DNA from: Ophthalmolycus amberensis
Taxonomy: Eukaryota; Chordata; Actinopteri; Perciformes; Zoarcidae
Length of the DNA: 64,000 bases
Direction of reading: 5' to 3'
Assembly: GCA_024529925.1 (NCBI GenBank)
Contig: JAFEUB010001216.1
Coordinates: 535,501 to 599,500 of the forward strand
Position 1 is the stretch's first letter; every line of letters starts with the position of its first letter. The position numbers and the translations under genes were made by a program. Under the pieces are notes generated by a model. The model was not told where the DNA came from and searched no databases. It saw only the letters and a list, made by a program, of their open reading frames with translations. Positions 38,100 to 49,501 of the stretch are shown in pieces.

Positions 38100-41000
38100 A
38101 GCAGGAAGAAACAGAAATGTGGTGAGTTGCCCCGTGGCATATTCTATACTTATCTCCCAGAAGGACCATGTCAGCTCATAATTTGAGCGGCTTGACCGCG
38201 CTGTCCACCCCCACCTACCCACATGATGCTGCTTTGTACTCAAAGAGGAGGCACATCACGGAGGTTGTGCACAGAACAAAAAAGCAGTTCTGAAATTACT
38301 CCTGATGACTCTCCGGCTATCTGGCTGTTTAACTGCTGCAGAAAATAATCCGCATTGTTAACCAGTTGGTCACTGACGACACTGTGTTTTTAGTGTCTTT
38401 ATGACAGAAGTAGCGGCCTGCTGCGGCCAAAAACAACATTATGGGAGCATTTAGCGTGAACCCACTAGTAAAGTTGCGGGGCCTGATAGGTACACAATGA
38501 GTTTTAATTTTGGGGGAAGGGATTTGGACGACGTAATACAGTGTCTTCCACAGGATTTTGTGAGTTTGTGGTGGGTGGACCTTGAACCTCTAGGGTATCC
38601 TAAATGTTGTGCTCTATGAAAAATGTAATCATGGACACATTGGTTGTGTTCAGCGTTTGTAGCTATACCTACGAAAAACAATTCGCTGTAATTTGTATGT
38701 ATCCCACAAAATCATTTTGTATATTATTCACATATGTGTATGAGGAAGTATAAAGACCGCAAAAGCCCACACAGGGCAGGCAGGAGGGGAGGTGGATGGG
38801 ACCAACGACAAGCGTCTTTCAGCCAGGAGACAGCTGTTTGTTCTCCATGTGAAATGAGAAGTGAACATTTATTTACTTGTCAGGTAACTTGTGTACTTCA
38901 TTAATGACACTTCGGTGGTTATTTTAACCCAAAAGACGATCTTTTTCTAAACCTAACCAAGTCGTTTTGTTGCCTAAGCCTAACTAAGTATCTCACGATC
39001 TTGTCCTAAACCGAACCAAAAAGTTTTGTTTCCTCTGAAGATTTTTTGGGGTTTTTTTAAACATGCAACGATCGGAAATTCATACGTGTTGGTGGCTTTC
39101 GTAGGAAAGCGCACAAAAGATGAGGACTAACTTTTCGGATGATTTACGAGTGAGGAAACGTGCATATATGAATGGTGGTCACACGGCAATTAGTCACACC
39201 CACAAAGCATGGTAAACGAGACAGGGTCCGTGTTTGACGACACCGTAATACCTTGGTTAGACGTTACAACTTTATTACCATAACACTTGAAAGTGGATGG
39301 ACAAAAAGTCCCCCCTTATTCCGCCGCCTATGACAATACGTTTTAATTGACTATGAATCTGATTGAGAGCATAGGGATTGCCTCCAGGCATGAGTGGGCC
39401 TGAAATAAGGTCTGTGACTGAGACTGGTGATCACGGTCAGCAGAACTTTTGGCAGAGTTGTAGTTGCTTATACCCTAAATATTGTTGTCAGCTTAGGTGA
39501 ATTTAGATTGGAAACCAAATGCAGGAAGCACACACACGTGGATGTTAAATATTGATCCCTCAACAACAGATCATTTAGTAAACAGTAAACCATCTGGACT
39601 AAATCATTATTTACACACAACAAAGTATTTTTTATTTGCCAGAAATGGTTCAACATTTGGATAATATTTTACTTTCTGTGTGCTCAAACTTTCCACAAAA
39701 AACAATCAGAAGTAATAGATAATTTATTAATTCTTATGAAACCAGACAGAAAAAATACATTTGACAACTTCTGGGTTGTGGGCCCACATAGATGCTCCAT
39801 CTGCAGTAAAGAAAGTTAGATAGCTATAGAAATGACTTCATAACATCGAACATGAATAAATATCTTCGATGCTCTGCAGCCCGGAGAGTATTAATTCTTC
39901 ATAAATATTCAGTCTTGTAAAGCAACCGCCGTCAGAGGCGTTTGTTTCGGCGCACTCGAGATGTGTTTGCGATGAATACAAAGGAACCCGGAGCTCCCGC
40001 CGTGCTCGCCTCGGCCAGGTGTGTTTCTCTGCCGCTGGTTCTGGGTCGTTTCAGGCTGCCAAACTCAATACAGCACCTGCCAGCTTCTAGAGGTGGGAAC
40101 CCTGATTAGTTTTGACTCTGTCTTCCTGCGTTCCGAACACTATGCACTCAGTGTTGATAGCGTTTGCCTACTTGTCTCCTGAGCTAAGTTTTGCTTCAGT
40201 CTTGCAACAAAAAAATGAAACAGTTTGCAGTTTTTAACCAAAAACTCGCTCTTTAGATTTGTTTCTTCTACTGTTCACATCTATTGCAGCTTGCATGTAT
40301 TGTAATGTTAATTGAGGGCAAAAAAAGGCAGATGAACTTCTCTGAGAGTCCAGCAGCTTAGTCTGCAGAGGTCAAAGCTCAAGAGTCTGGACTCCCGGGG
40401 TCACCGGAGCAGAGAGAAGCGGCCCGTGTAACGGCCGTCTTTACATGTTCAGATAGATGAACTAATTACAGCGAGTGTCCGCGGAGGTCCACAGACAATC
40501 GAGTCTTTAGCTTATCTGCTGCTTACAGCCACTCAGGAGGTCAAACACACATTAGCCCGCTATCGCCGCTAATCTCCATCTCCCTGTCTCTGCTTCCTCC
40601 TCAGTCCGCTCCAGTAACTCTCTCTCTCACACACGTACACTAGTGCGTGTCGATTCGTTCTCACTCCATGCAACCCGTCAAATACGACAGATTGGTCAGG
40701 ACCCGTTGTGTCACTGGGTGCCTCTTTAGTGCCATTTGTCAACATGCATGGTAGTCCTATAGACTTCAACCTTGTGTTCATAACATAAATGTGTGACGAA
40801 GGTTAAGTACGTTACATTACTAATTGGTTAGGTTTAGGAAAGGGTTGTGGTTTGGATTAAAATGTATGTTTGTTACATAACTTCGGTTACGTACGTGAGC
40901 TAAGTACATTACATAAGTTAGCTTACGGATGGAAATTCTAAACAGTCGACATTGAAGTTTGGTTTCACATGGGACAAGAAAAGCGGTCTCCTTGGTGACA

Positions 41001-41190
41001 ATCCTGTTTGTTTGACCCATCTCTCCACCCCGACGTCCATTATTGTGGACTTTGTCGCTCTTTACATTACATCTCCTGATATCCTCCTTTACTCCCATCA
41101 TAATTGCTAGGGCCACTAGAGGCAGCCCATCAAAAGTGAAGTTAGAGAAGTAAGGCCACTGACCAAGCTGTCGAGTTTGACAAGCTGGGA
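38100..41190. other. intergenic, probable old interspersed repeats
   Basis: No gene recognised. The stretches at 38780-39310 (with CTAAACCTAACCAAG and CCTAAGCCTAACTAAG) and 40620-40930 have the look of dispersed fish repeats but have only one copy here, so the assignment rests on general resemblance. Short TAAT-rich blocks near 39860-39960 may be regulatory. Confidence 0.35.
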
Positions 41191-41194
41191 GTGA

Positions 41195-41600
41195 GAACGG
41201 TTCTGCCGAGTGAAGCCAATGCATTCTCTCTAATGTCCATCAGGGGGCAACACCTCCGGTTGCAAAAAAAAAGGTCTGATTGTATAGAAGTCTATGGGAA
41301 AATGATACCTATTTCTCACTTGATTTATTACCTCAGTAAACATTGTAAACATGAGTTTATGGTCTCAATCTCTAGTTTCAAGTCTTCTTCAATACAGCAT
41401 GATGTTCATTGAGTAAATTATGGTCCATTTAGAGTCAAATAGACCATAAAGCAGCATATGCTGTAGGGCGGGCTTACTGTGATTGGCAGGTCGCTGCCGC
41501 TACCAGAGCCGTATACAGCATCTCTACGTCACTCCTCCGCATCCCAAATGTAGTAACCAAGATGGCGTCGGCCAAATCGCCAAACTCAAGGCTTTTTGTC
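41195..41600. repeat. dispersed repeat family A, copy 3
   Basis: Third copy, same orientation. It carries the TTGTATAGAAGTCTATGGGA word, the CTCAGTAAACATTGTAAACATG segment and the AAGATGGCG/GGCCAAATCGCC tail. A run of nine A bases marks the same internal A-rich position as in the other copies. Confidence 0.8.
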
Positions 41601-43051
41601 GAGGCCCTCCCTGCATTATCTCCCTTCTGAGACTGCACATTTCTTGAGTTTAAAAAATGCAAATCAATGTTCATCTTTCCAAGCAAACGCTGACTCAAGG
41701 AGAATGAGCCATAACCCTTTGAAACGTATGATGTTTTTGATGATTTTGATATACAGTTTGTAATTTGTATGACCTTTTTACATCCTCCTGCGGCCTGAGT
41801 CATTAAACTAGATTGAGCCGTTGTTTTGCCTTCATAGACTTTTCTGATATTTAAATCTCAACAAATCATAAAAAAAATTGGAAAGGTCACATCGCCACAA
41901 TTAGGCCATTAAAATAATTGCAAAATGAATGGATGCAACGGCAAGGTGACATTGTGCCTTTTATTTTTGAATATTTTCAAATCTTTCCCACAAATCATAC
42001 TCATTATTTGCCACAAGGGGCATTGAAAGTTGTTTTGCATTATCATACTGCTCTCATAAGGAAGTAGCACTGCTAAGTTTCACAGCAGGAACACACACAT
42101 ACACACACACACATGCAGACTCGAGTAAAACTAAAGCGCCAGCCTCCCCAAACGAGGACGTGTTATTGAGCTGTAATCAGGTAACATTACATCTTTATCT
42201 GCGGCGGTAATCTGGTAAATCGTCCTCATTGTGCAGACAGTGAGCGCCGCATGTCCCTGCTTATCGCAGAGAGTCGAATATCGAGCAGTGATGTTTTCCA
42301 CCTTCGTCCTCCTCAGTCAGAGCTTCTGCCGCTTTGGTTGACTTTATCGCCGGCTGTACTGTAAAGCTTTAAATTATTCAGTGCCTGTACAGATCGAGAG
42401 AAAGAGAGTGGGGAAAAGAGTATGCGCGGGGGGGGGGGGGGGCATTATCTTTGACAGCAGCCTCTATTTTTCTCCTCTTCCGTCTCACTGCGCATCAGTT
42501 GAGACAGTGTTTACCGGAATAAAACCCTGTCCTCCTTCCTGCTCTTTTGCTTCTTCCTGTGGACTGCTCTCTCTCATTCACTTGTTATTACTGGACAGCA
42601 GTGGTGGGCCGTCAGGGCCTGCAAGGCCTTCTCTGCTGGCCTAAACAGAATCTCAAAGCTATAGCTATTTTAAAATGTAATACTTTTTCTTAAATACACT
42701 ACATGTATTGTAATTTATAAAAATATTTTTCCATTATCTTATTTTCTCATTGCACAGCTACTGTCTTCCTCAGTTGCTCTGCTTCCAGTGCAGCTTGTTT
42801 TAAGTAGAGCTTTTATCCAATCAGATTTCACCTCTGTGTCTCTAGGTAAGAAGAGAGGCCCGAGGCCTGCAGACTCACAAGTGAATCCCTTTGCAGTTTA
42901 AGTGAATGGGGATGATATTGTTGATTGTCATAGTGTTCAACCAATCAGATCTTTAGTTTGACATGTTGGGCGTATTCTTTGACATGTCAGAGCCTGCTAG
43001 CTGGCCTAGCCATACGTGATTGGTCAGAGGGCTAGCATGACATGTTGGGCG

Positions 43052-43177
43052 GTGACAATCCCAATATCAGCTGCCTCTGTCGAGCGGACATTTTCAGCCC
43101 TCAAACACATTCAAACGTATTCAGGAAATACAACTGTGGAGGCTCGACTGTCTTCACTGGCGTCCATGAATCGAGAA
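43052..43177 (+). pseudogene. hAT transposase C-terminal dimerization domain fragment
   Basis: One frame reads VTIPISAASVERTFSALKHI, then about 22 further residues ending SSLASMNRE. The SAAS-x-ER-x-FSALK-x-I-x-TY pattern is the hallmark of the C-terminal hAT dimerization domain (hATC). The upstream frame (from 43016) does not continue into RNase-H-like catalytic motifs, so this is a fragment without the DDE residues and cannot be an active transposase. It lies inside the element at 42599-45548, whose TSD and ends support the assignment. The domain was probably captured when the element suffered an internal deletion. Confidence 0.8.
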
Positions 43178-44788
43178 GGACTTCTTTCTGGAACTAAAAC
43201 GCACGGATGTACTGAACAACCGTGAGATTAAACTCTTTGTTAACAAAGAAAGGAGGATTGATTTTGTCTTTAAATAGTGAACAGCAGCTTTGGTAAGTGA
43301 ACTGCAGTAGCTCGAGAGCCCCCCAGCTGGTGGGCTACGGAGAAAGTTTAGCGTACAGCGTGTCGCACAATGCACTTTTCAGAAACTAATATAATTAATG
43401 CTACACACATGCTATATACCGACTTAACGAAGAGATTCTGGGCAACATAATCATATCAACCATTTTACACACTGCAAACATAATTATACACAAACTAATA
43501 TAATCAACAAGAATATTTACCACAATATCACGTATTTTTTGCCATGACTCGGCGAGCCATGCCCTCCGGAGAGCTCTTCTAACAAGAGGCTAACGGCTAA
43601 CACGGACAACCGAGATAGCAAAAAGCATGAGCATTCAACACAGAATCCAGAGATATCTTCCAAATGTCTCTCCATGAAACCATTACAATTATACAGCCAA
43701 CAAGCACCACAAAACCAAGCCGCTCCACCGCAGAATAAACCATAAATGCTTCGTACCTTGAGAATAATCATGAAGAAAAAGGATTCATATTCCGTTTTGC
43801 GGGCTAAATTCACTGTTGCTATGTATTTCCTGTGTTTTTTCAACTGTTTCCTGAAGAAAGGGGAGTCAGACAAGGCTGGGGGACCGTGGGGGAAGGGAAT
43901 TCACTTTCGGCCAATCAGTTTTTACGCAGGGCGACGCACGGGGCGTTTCTGTTTTTTCCGGCTAACGATTCTGTCAATCAAACCCACGATACCACCCCTG
44001 CATTCCTGAAACTCTGACTAGTCGAACGAGTGGTCATAGTCTGGAATTGGCCAATCATAGGCTGAGATAGCCTCCACATACACACAGGCAGACGAGAATG
44101 GATGCATGGTTCACAGACACAGAGAGGCCTTAGAGAGGGCTGAGGCTGTCAAAATGATGCCAAACTGCTGTAATTGGATAGATTGAATAGTGTTAGTGAA
44201 CAAGTGAAATATATAGTTTTATAGTTATATAGTATATAAAAGTACAATGGAACAGCTGGTTCCAAAATGACAAATCTGCTCGCGACCTCTCTGTATTAAA
44301 ACCTCTCTAACTATCTTTGGCTTCACTTTATCAAAGCCAAATTTTTTTAGGGACTCCTGACATGTGCTATGATTTGGGAATGTTTTTAGGCTTTCAGCTG
44401 CATTATTTCAGACATAATTTCAATAACAGTGCTTTTTTTTCCAGGCGAACCTGAAACTTTTCAATTTGAGCTGTGTGCCATCTTCATTTACTATTAACCA
44501 GTAACATATACACACTATTTACACATCTGAACAAATCTCACAAATGTTACCTTTATTATAGCATCAAAATTATTAAAATAGACCTTGTAGTAGTTACAGA
44601 TTTACAGTCTTTTTAGTATGGGTATGCAATTTTCGAGCAGAGGCCTAAAAATAGGGCTAGGGCCCAGAAGGAACTGCCATAAATATTATTTATGTCATTA
44701 TTTAATATGCTTGTTTATATTATATATTATTATATGTACAACTTGTTTTTATGAATGTGGATTTTCGATTTATATGTGATAGGAACTA

Positions 44789-44996
44789 TTGTTACGTAAT
44801 ATTTTGCGCTGGGGACACATTTAGCCGGTGCATAGCAACAAGAAGACGCGCCAAGCGGCAGCGGTCTATATACTCCGCGCAAAGTGTTAAAGTTAAGTTT
44901 AAGTTTTTAAGTGATCTACTTTGAAGATTCATGTGTTTTCAAGTGGACTCATTTTCCCTCTCGGTGTTGACAGACGAATAAATCCGTCAGTAACAA
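44789..44996 (+). mobile_element. small solo-LTR-like insertion
   Basis: A 208-bp segment with ends TTGTTACG and CAGTAACAA, flanked by a 6-bp repeat GAACTA (44783-44788 and 44997-45002). It contains a TATA-like word (TATATA, about 44867) and a poly(A) signal AATAAA (about 44978-44983) in the same orientation. The TG..CA core (TGTTAC..GTAACA) fits an LTR, but the TSD offset is ambiguous by one base. Confidence 0.5.
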
Positions 44997-45200
44997 GAAC
45001 TATGGAGTCGTGTATTTCCTGGAGGGAGTGATAGGAGGAGTTACTACTCTGTTAATTTGTCTATCGTGTCGTTTTCATGATATGGGTAATATTGTTCCCT
45101 CTGATATGAATAATATTTGAATGGCCCGTGCTCTTGAGTGTGTGGCGGAATGCGTGTTTTAGCTGAATTGATTTTGACGATATGCATTGTTCGTTAATTT

Positions 45201-45436
45201 GGGGCGACCGTGGCTTACTGGGTAGAGAGGGTTGTCCGCCAACCGAAAGGTCACCGGTTCAATCCTCGGCTGCACCGTGTCCTGTGTTGAAGTGTCCCTG
45301 AGCAAGACACTGTACCCCTAACTGCTCCCTGGGTGCCTGTCATTGGCAGCCCACTGCTCCCTATATATACAGGGATGGGTCAAATGCAGAGAATGATTTC
45401 CCCACTGTGGGACTAATAAAGGAATGTTTCTTCTTA
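45201..45436 (+). mobile_element. tRNA-derived SINE
   Basis: Begins GGGGCGACCGTGGCTTACTG with an A-box-like TGGCTTACTGGGTAG and a B-box-like GGTTCAATCC 40 bp downstream, as in a pol III promoter. The body contains AAGTGTCCCTGAGCAAGACA and the tail ends GGACTAATAAAGG. It is nested in the hAT element at 42599-45548. It is not a functional tRNA: the anticodon-arm pairing is not tRNA-like. Confidence 0.8.
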
Positions 45437-46693
45437 ATGCCGCCCGTCATGCGGGTATTCATGTATCTGCACTCACAGTGTATTTGTAGGTGTTGAGCTT
45501 CATTTTTATGAGTGCAGGCCCAGGTATAAAATGCACGGCCCGCCACTGCTGGACAGAAGTGTTGAGTTTTACAGCAATTGTCAATGATCAACTCCTGCAC
45601 AGTTATCCTGATCCACACATGCTGTAGTGGAACGTTCCAGAGCATAATGTTGATGCTCTGATGCAAGCAAAGAGTCCCACTGACTGCCACTGTACACCCT
45701 TACACAACAAAAGTACGGTATATTGCAGAGTGCTGATCTTTTTTCAACATCTGATTCAACAAATTATTTCGAGATTTCACGTGTTGTATGTATATTGTCC
45801 CATAATGATTTCCATGGTGTCCTATAGTGTCTTATTCTCGTGTCATATAGTATTTTCTACACCGTTTTTTAATTATGTTTTCTGTTGTGTTTTACTTTAT
45901 GTACTTTATGGGTCCATCATTTGGTACTTATTCTTTTGGGGAAATAGAGACAAATCGGCACACTTCCAGTTAATTATTTCAAATTAACAGTTACTGTAAC
46001 CTAGAGAGAGTTTTAGTCGAATGCACAGCAAGTCAGTTTAAACAAGCAAAAATGTGAAATTTGTCTTCAGGCAAGCATAATGAATGGAGATTTAATCTGA
46101 GCTTTTCTTTTTTTTTTTAACAAGGAAGTTCCTATTTTCCTCGGAACCAAATTCTATCCAGGAAACTTTCTCGGAAATTATCAGGAGACAATTAAGTGTT
46201 GCTGAATGTAGCTGTAAAATTATGTAATATCATGCAGTATTTTCTGTATTGTCCCAGTGTGTCTTATATAGAGCAACTTTTGGAGTGAGTTGCTTGGTGT
46301 TGAAGATATCGGCCGTAGAGATGTCTGCCTTCTCTCCAATATAATAGGATTATATGGTGCTTAAAGTGCCACCAAAATACATTTGAGAAACTCAACAGCG
46401 ATATCTCTTTCCACAAATCATGATACCGGTTACTCAAGGTAATCCACAGACCTTGTTGTGAGCATTTTTCACACAGGAACTATTTTCTATCTGTCGAACT
46501 ACTCCCACCAAACGCATCGCAGCACAGAAGGAAACATGCGCGAGGCACGTGATGGCACGAGATCCAAATATTAACGGCGTCCTCCTCGGTTGAGCTGAAC
46601 TGGTAGCTTGCTCGGTGGAGCTAGGTGAGCTGTCTGGTGCGCGAGAGGAAAAATGTAATGGTGGTCTAATGGTGTAATAAGTTATATTAAATA

Positions 46694-47462
46694 TAGTGCT
46701 GGGCAAGTTAACGCGTTAGTTTCGCTTTAACGCATTCATTAATTAACGCCGATAATTATTTTATCGCGCGCTAACGCATTTTTTTATTTATTATAATTAT
46801 TATTATTTTTTTTTATTTTATTTTTTTTATTGAAAGACAAGAGACAATACACATACATAACAACACGAGGATGACAAGAACAGTGGGATAAAAGCCAGCA
46901 AACATCCTATAGTCAGACTGTCTCATGTTTATCGTTTTGTATTAGAGATATGATGTCCCTTCAGGGTTGCCGTAGAGAAAAGGCGACTTCCGCTGCTCTC
47001 CCTGGAGACTACTGTACATCGCTGCAGTAAAGTCAGCAGACACTCAGATCTCCGTGGTCAACTCAGCAGACACTTACATGTTAGTGCACCTGTATGCTGA
47101 AATTCACGATAAACGCATTTAAACGGCACAGATCGGGAGCGAGCGAAGGACTTTGAAAGTTAGCGGAAAGATTAATGTGACAAAATCCGGTTTCTTCAGA
47201 CGAACATCCGATTTTCAGAATAAGATGCCAACAAAGTATGAATTATATTCACATTAAGTATGAAACATGCTACCTGCATCTCGTGAACCAAATGTTATTG
47301 CCCTTTTGTTCATATAGCAGTACTTTTAAAATAAAAGTGCGCAATACACTACTTTTGAATTCATTATTGAACTTTGCCATAACAATGCGATTAATCGCGA
47401 GTAATCGCAAAAAATCCATGCGATTAATCGCGATTAAATATTGTAATCGTTGCCCAGCACTA
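46694..47462 (+). mobile_element. hAT-type non-autonomous element, copy 3 (family GTGCTGGGCAA)
   Basis: 769 bp with ends TAGTGCTGGGCAA and TTGCCCAGCACTA and a perfect 8-bp TSD ATTAAATA (46686-46693 and 47463-47470). It shares with copy 1 an internal stretch including GACAAGAGACAATACA and ATCCTATAGTCAG, in the opposite orientation. Confidence 0.93.
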
Positions 47463-47692
47463 ATTAAATATAATTTAAAAAAATTAAAGTGGGATTTTTC
47501 ACAAAATAAAAACATGAATTATAAAAATTCCCTTTGTAAGATTTAAATTTAAAATTAAAAACTTACAATTCAATAAATAAATGCACTTCAGCTCCTGCCG
47601 ACAGTCTTTTATGTACACACTAGCTAGCCTAGCTTGTGCAGCTAACGTCAGCTAACAGCTAACTTCATTCATTCAGCAACATTCATGCAAAT

Positions 47693-48244
47693 ATGCTAAA
47701 CTGGCTGAAATCGGGGAAACTGTCAGGTGGGACATCTGAAGCTATCAGTCATAAAAGAGGAGCGGGACAGAGAGAGAGAGAGAGAGAGAGAGGAATCGGA
47801 GGCGAGAGAAACGGAGAGGTGCGTTGCGGAGAGACCGGGAGAAGAAATCGAATCGAGTCAGAGAAAGATGAGACGGAGGAGACCGAAAAGGAGGAAGGGA
47901 TAGCACAGACAAATCGGGAGCATATAGGCCCATCGCGGAGTCAAGGTGAAAAAAGAGGAAATATGATGAAAATGATCTGGGTCTGGGCTTCACTTGGATT
48001 GGCAATGCAGATTGCCCAAAGCCACAGTGCGTGGTGTGCAGTGAGGTTCTGGCTAACAGCTGTCTGAAGCCCTAGCTCTTATTTACGTCGCCACCTGAAC
48101 ACCAAGCATGCCAGTGCAAGTCAAAAGCCCCTTACATTTTTTTATATCGAAATTGGAGGAGTTACAAAACAGCCAAAAACAACTTCATTCTCATTCATGT
48201 GTTGGGTCTACAAAAAATGCACTACGGGCTTCATATCTGGTCAG
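47693..48244 (+). pseudogene. BED-finger hAT transposase relic, 5' part
   Basis: Starts MLNWLKSGKLSGGTSEAI, typical of the N-terminus of ZBED/SCAND3-like hAT transposases. It continues over a GA microsatellite into KKRKYDEN (other frame), then a BED-type zinc finger: Cys pair C-V-V-C at 48028-48039 and, in a shifted frame, HLNTKH at 48092-48109. An in-frame TAG (about 48073) and at least two frame changes show it is dead. The last codons before the ERV (ALRASYLVS) are the conserved start of the core region. Such proteins bind transposon ends and catalyse cut-and-paste transposition; this copy cannot. It is split by the ERV and resumes at 58579. Confidence 0.8.
48241..48244. repeat. ERV target-site duplication, left copy (TCAG)
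   Basis: TCAG directly before the left LTR is repeated at 58579-58582 directly after the right LTR. A 4-bp duplication is usual for gammaretrovirus-like integrases. The two copies join into one uninterrupted transposase codon series in the flanking pseudogene, confirming both ends. Confidence 0.95.
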
Positions 48245-48872
48245 TGTTGAGAATGGAATTTGAGTAACAGACTGAGATCGAGGCGTTTAGCTCAATTCAA
48301 GCAATTAAACATTTATTTGTGACAGAAGTATTATGTCCAGCAGTTGAACGAGCCCGGACTCTAACAAGGTGTGTCAAAGTGAAACCTAAGGGCGCTTAAT
48401 ACAGAGATGCGCAAGCGTGTCATAGGTTCCTCCTTCTGGAAGCCTATTGGTCAAAGCAAAGATGGAGGCGGATCTGTTTTTAGCTAGCAGATAGCCTGGT
48501 GGAGCTCTGGGCAACTTCACCCACACTGGCTCACTTCCGGATGCCGCCTTCTCTGGAACGTCAGTGTGTGTGAAATGTTGTTAACACTTTACGGTGTCAA
48601 ACAGGGTGCAGTTCTAAGCTATTTCGAAGTCTCTGTGTGAATAGATAAGAGAGCTCTTTTCCTAACTCTAAGATGGCAGTTTCCGCCCTAATCTGGTGGT
48701 TTAAGCAAGCGTTACTTTCAGGGCCACTGTATCTGTTTCTATCGTGCGAACAGGCGACGGAATGCCCTGTTCAGAGTTTTTGACCTACTTACAGTGACCT
48801 CACAACTCCGCAATATAAGCTTATAACTATAGCGCATATTATTTAAGATGGAATGAATATATTTTATTTACA
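48245..48872 (-). repeat. ERV 3' LTR (628 bp)
   Basis: Same length as the 5' LTR. The three mismatched words are GGATGCCG, TGTTCAGAG and TTATAACTA (+ strand). AATAAA lies at 48312-48317 on the minus strand. The LTR is directly preceded, in the minus direction, by the polypurine tract. Confidence 0.96.
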
Positions 48873-48873
48873 A

Positions 48874-48885
48874 ATCCCCCTTTTC
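48874..48885 (-). other. ERV polypurine tract
   Basis: The minus strand reads GAAAAGGGGGAT directly before the 3' LTR. It resembles the A-run-then-G-run polypurine tracts of gammaretroviruses, the primer for plus-strand DNA synthesis. Confidence 0.85.
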
Positions 48886-48907
48886 ACACCTGCTAGGTGT
48901 GAACTTC

Positions 48908-49501
48908 TTAGACTTGTGTGTCGTCGTCTAACTGAGAGTTTGTCAAGGAACGCAACTCTGGTTCTTCTTCCTGGTCCCAAGACCCCTCTGGGTCAGAGGC
49001 CGGCTGGTCTCCACCCAACAGTGGATAAGCAACATATGTAATAAGACGGCCTATCAAAGTTCGAAGGCAGGGGATGCAGCAACAGCCACAGGTGATGAGT
49101 ATAGCTATGAAAACCGCGATGTAAACTGCTATGGCCAGAACGAGTTTGGATCTACATGCTGTCTTATGGACCAATGTTGGGGTACTACGTCTTGTTCGGT
49201 TGTGAGTCAGATTCGGGGATGGACAGGGAAAAGGGGCGGGTGAATTAGAAGTCTGATTCTGGTGTGTCTGATACTTGGTTTCTAGTCCCCACATCAGTAA
49301 GACAACAAATATGCCCATACCCACCCCCACCCCAATCATAGTTTTCTTCCCACATCCCACCCTTTTCCAGGTGAAGCGCCGCCTATCTAGGTCGACAGGG
49401 TTTGCATGAGGGTCCCCTAGACAGCGTCTAAGTTCCCGATGCATTTTCCAAATCAGTGCGAATTTCTCCCAGTGTTCTGGTTGGTACCGGTGCTGGGACA
49501 C
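48908..49501 (-). CDS. env: ERV reduced env-like membrane protein (197 aa)
   Basis: Starts inside the end of pol in another frame and stops just before the polypurine tract, the position of env. Predicted order: a basic N-terminal part (1-53), a first hydrophobic segment (about 54-72), a short exposed region with three N-glycosylation sequons (82, 97, 101) and an RTRRS basic site (102-106), a second hydrophobic segment (about 119-137), a cysteine cluster CGCCCIPC (138-145) probably palmitoylated, and an acidic tail. Leader anchor and tail fit a retroviral Env, but a full Env is 500-900 residues: nearly all of the receptor-binding and fusion ectodomain is absent. It is either an internally deleted env or an accessory membrane protein. 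Confidence 0.65.
   Translation of the reverse strand: MSQHRYQPEHWEKFALIWKMHRELRRCLGDPHANPVDLDRRRFTWKRVGCGKKTMIGVGVGMGIFVVLLMWGLETKYQTHQNQTSNSPAPFPCPSPNLTHNRTRRSTPTLVHKTACRSKLVLAIAVYIAVFIAILITCGCCCIPCLRTLIGRLITYVAYPLLGGDQPASDPEGSWDQEEEPELRSLTNSQLDDDTQV

Larger units (their letters stand above)
42599..45548 (+). mobile_element. hAT element, internally deleted, with transposase C-terminus
   Basis: 2,950 bp bounded by CAGTGGTGGGCCGTCAGG and the inverted end GGCCCGCCACTG. A perfect 8-bp TSD CTGGACAG lies at 42591-42598 and 45549-45556. It carries a hAT dimerization-domain remnant at 43052-43177 and has been invaded by a 208-bp LTR-like element (44789-44996) and a SINE (45201-45436). The transposase fragment sits only about 450 bp from the left end, so the N-terminal and catalytic parts are missing. 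Confidence 0.9.

Noticed and set aside
45201..45275. Possible tRNA gene (A- and B-box-like words)
   Set aside because: No cloverleaf can be drawn and the sequence runs on into a typical SINE body.
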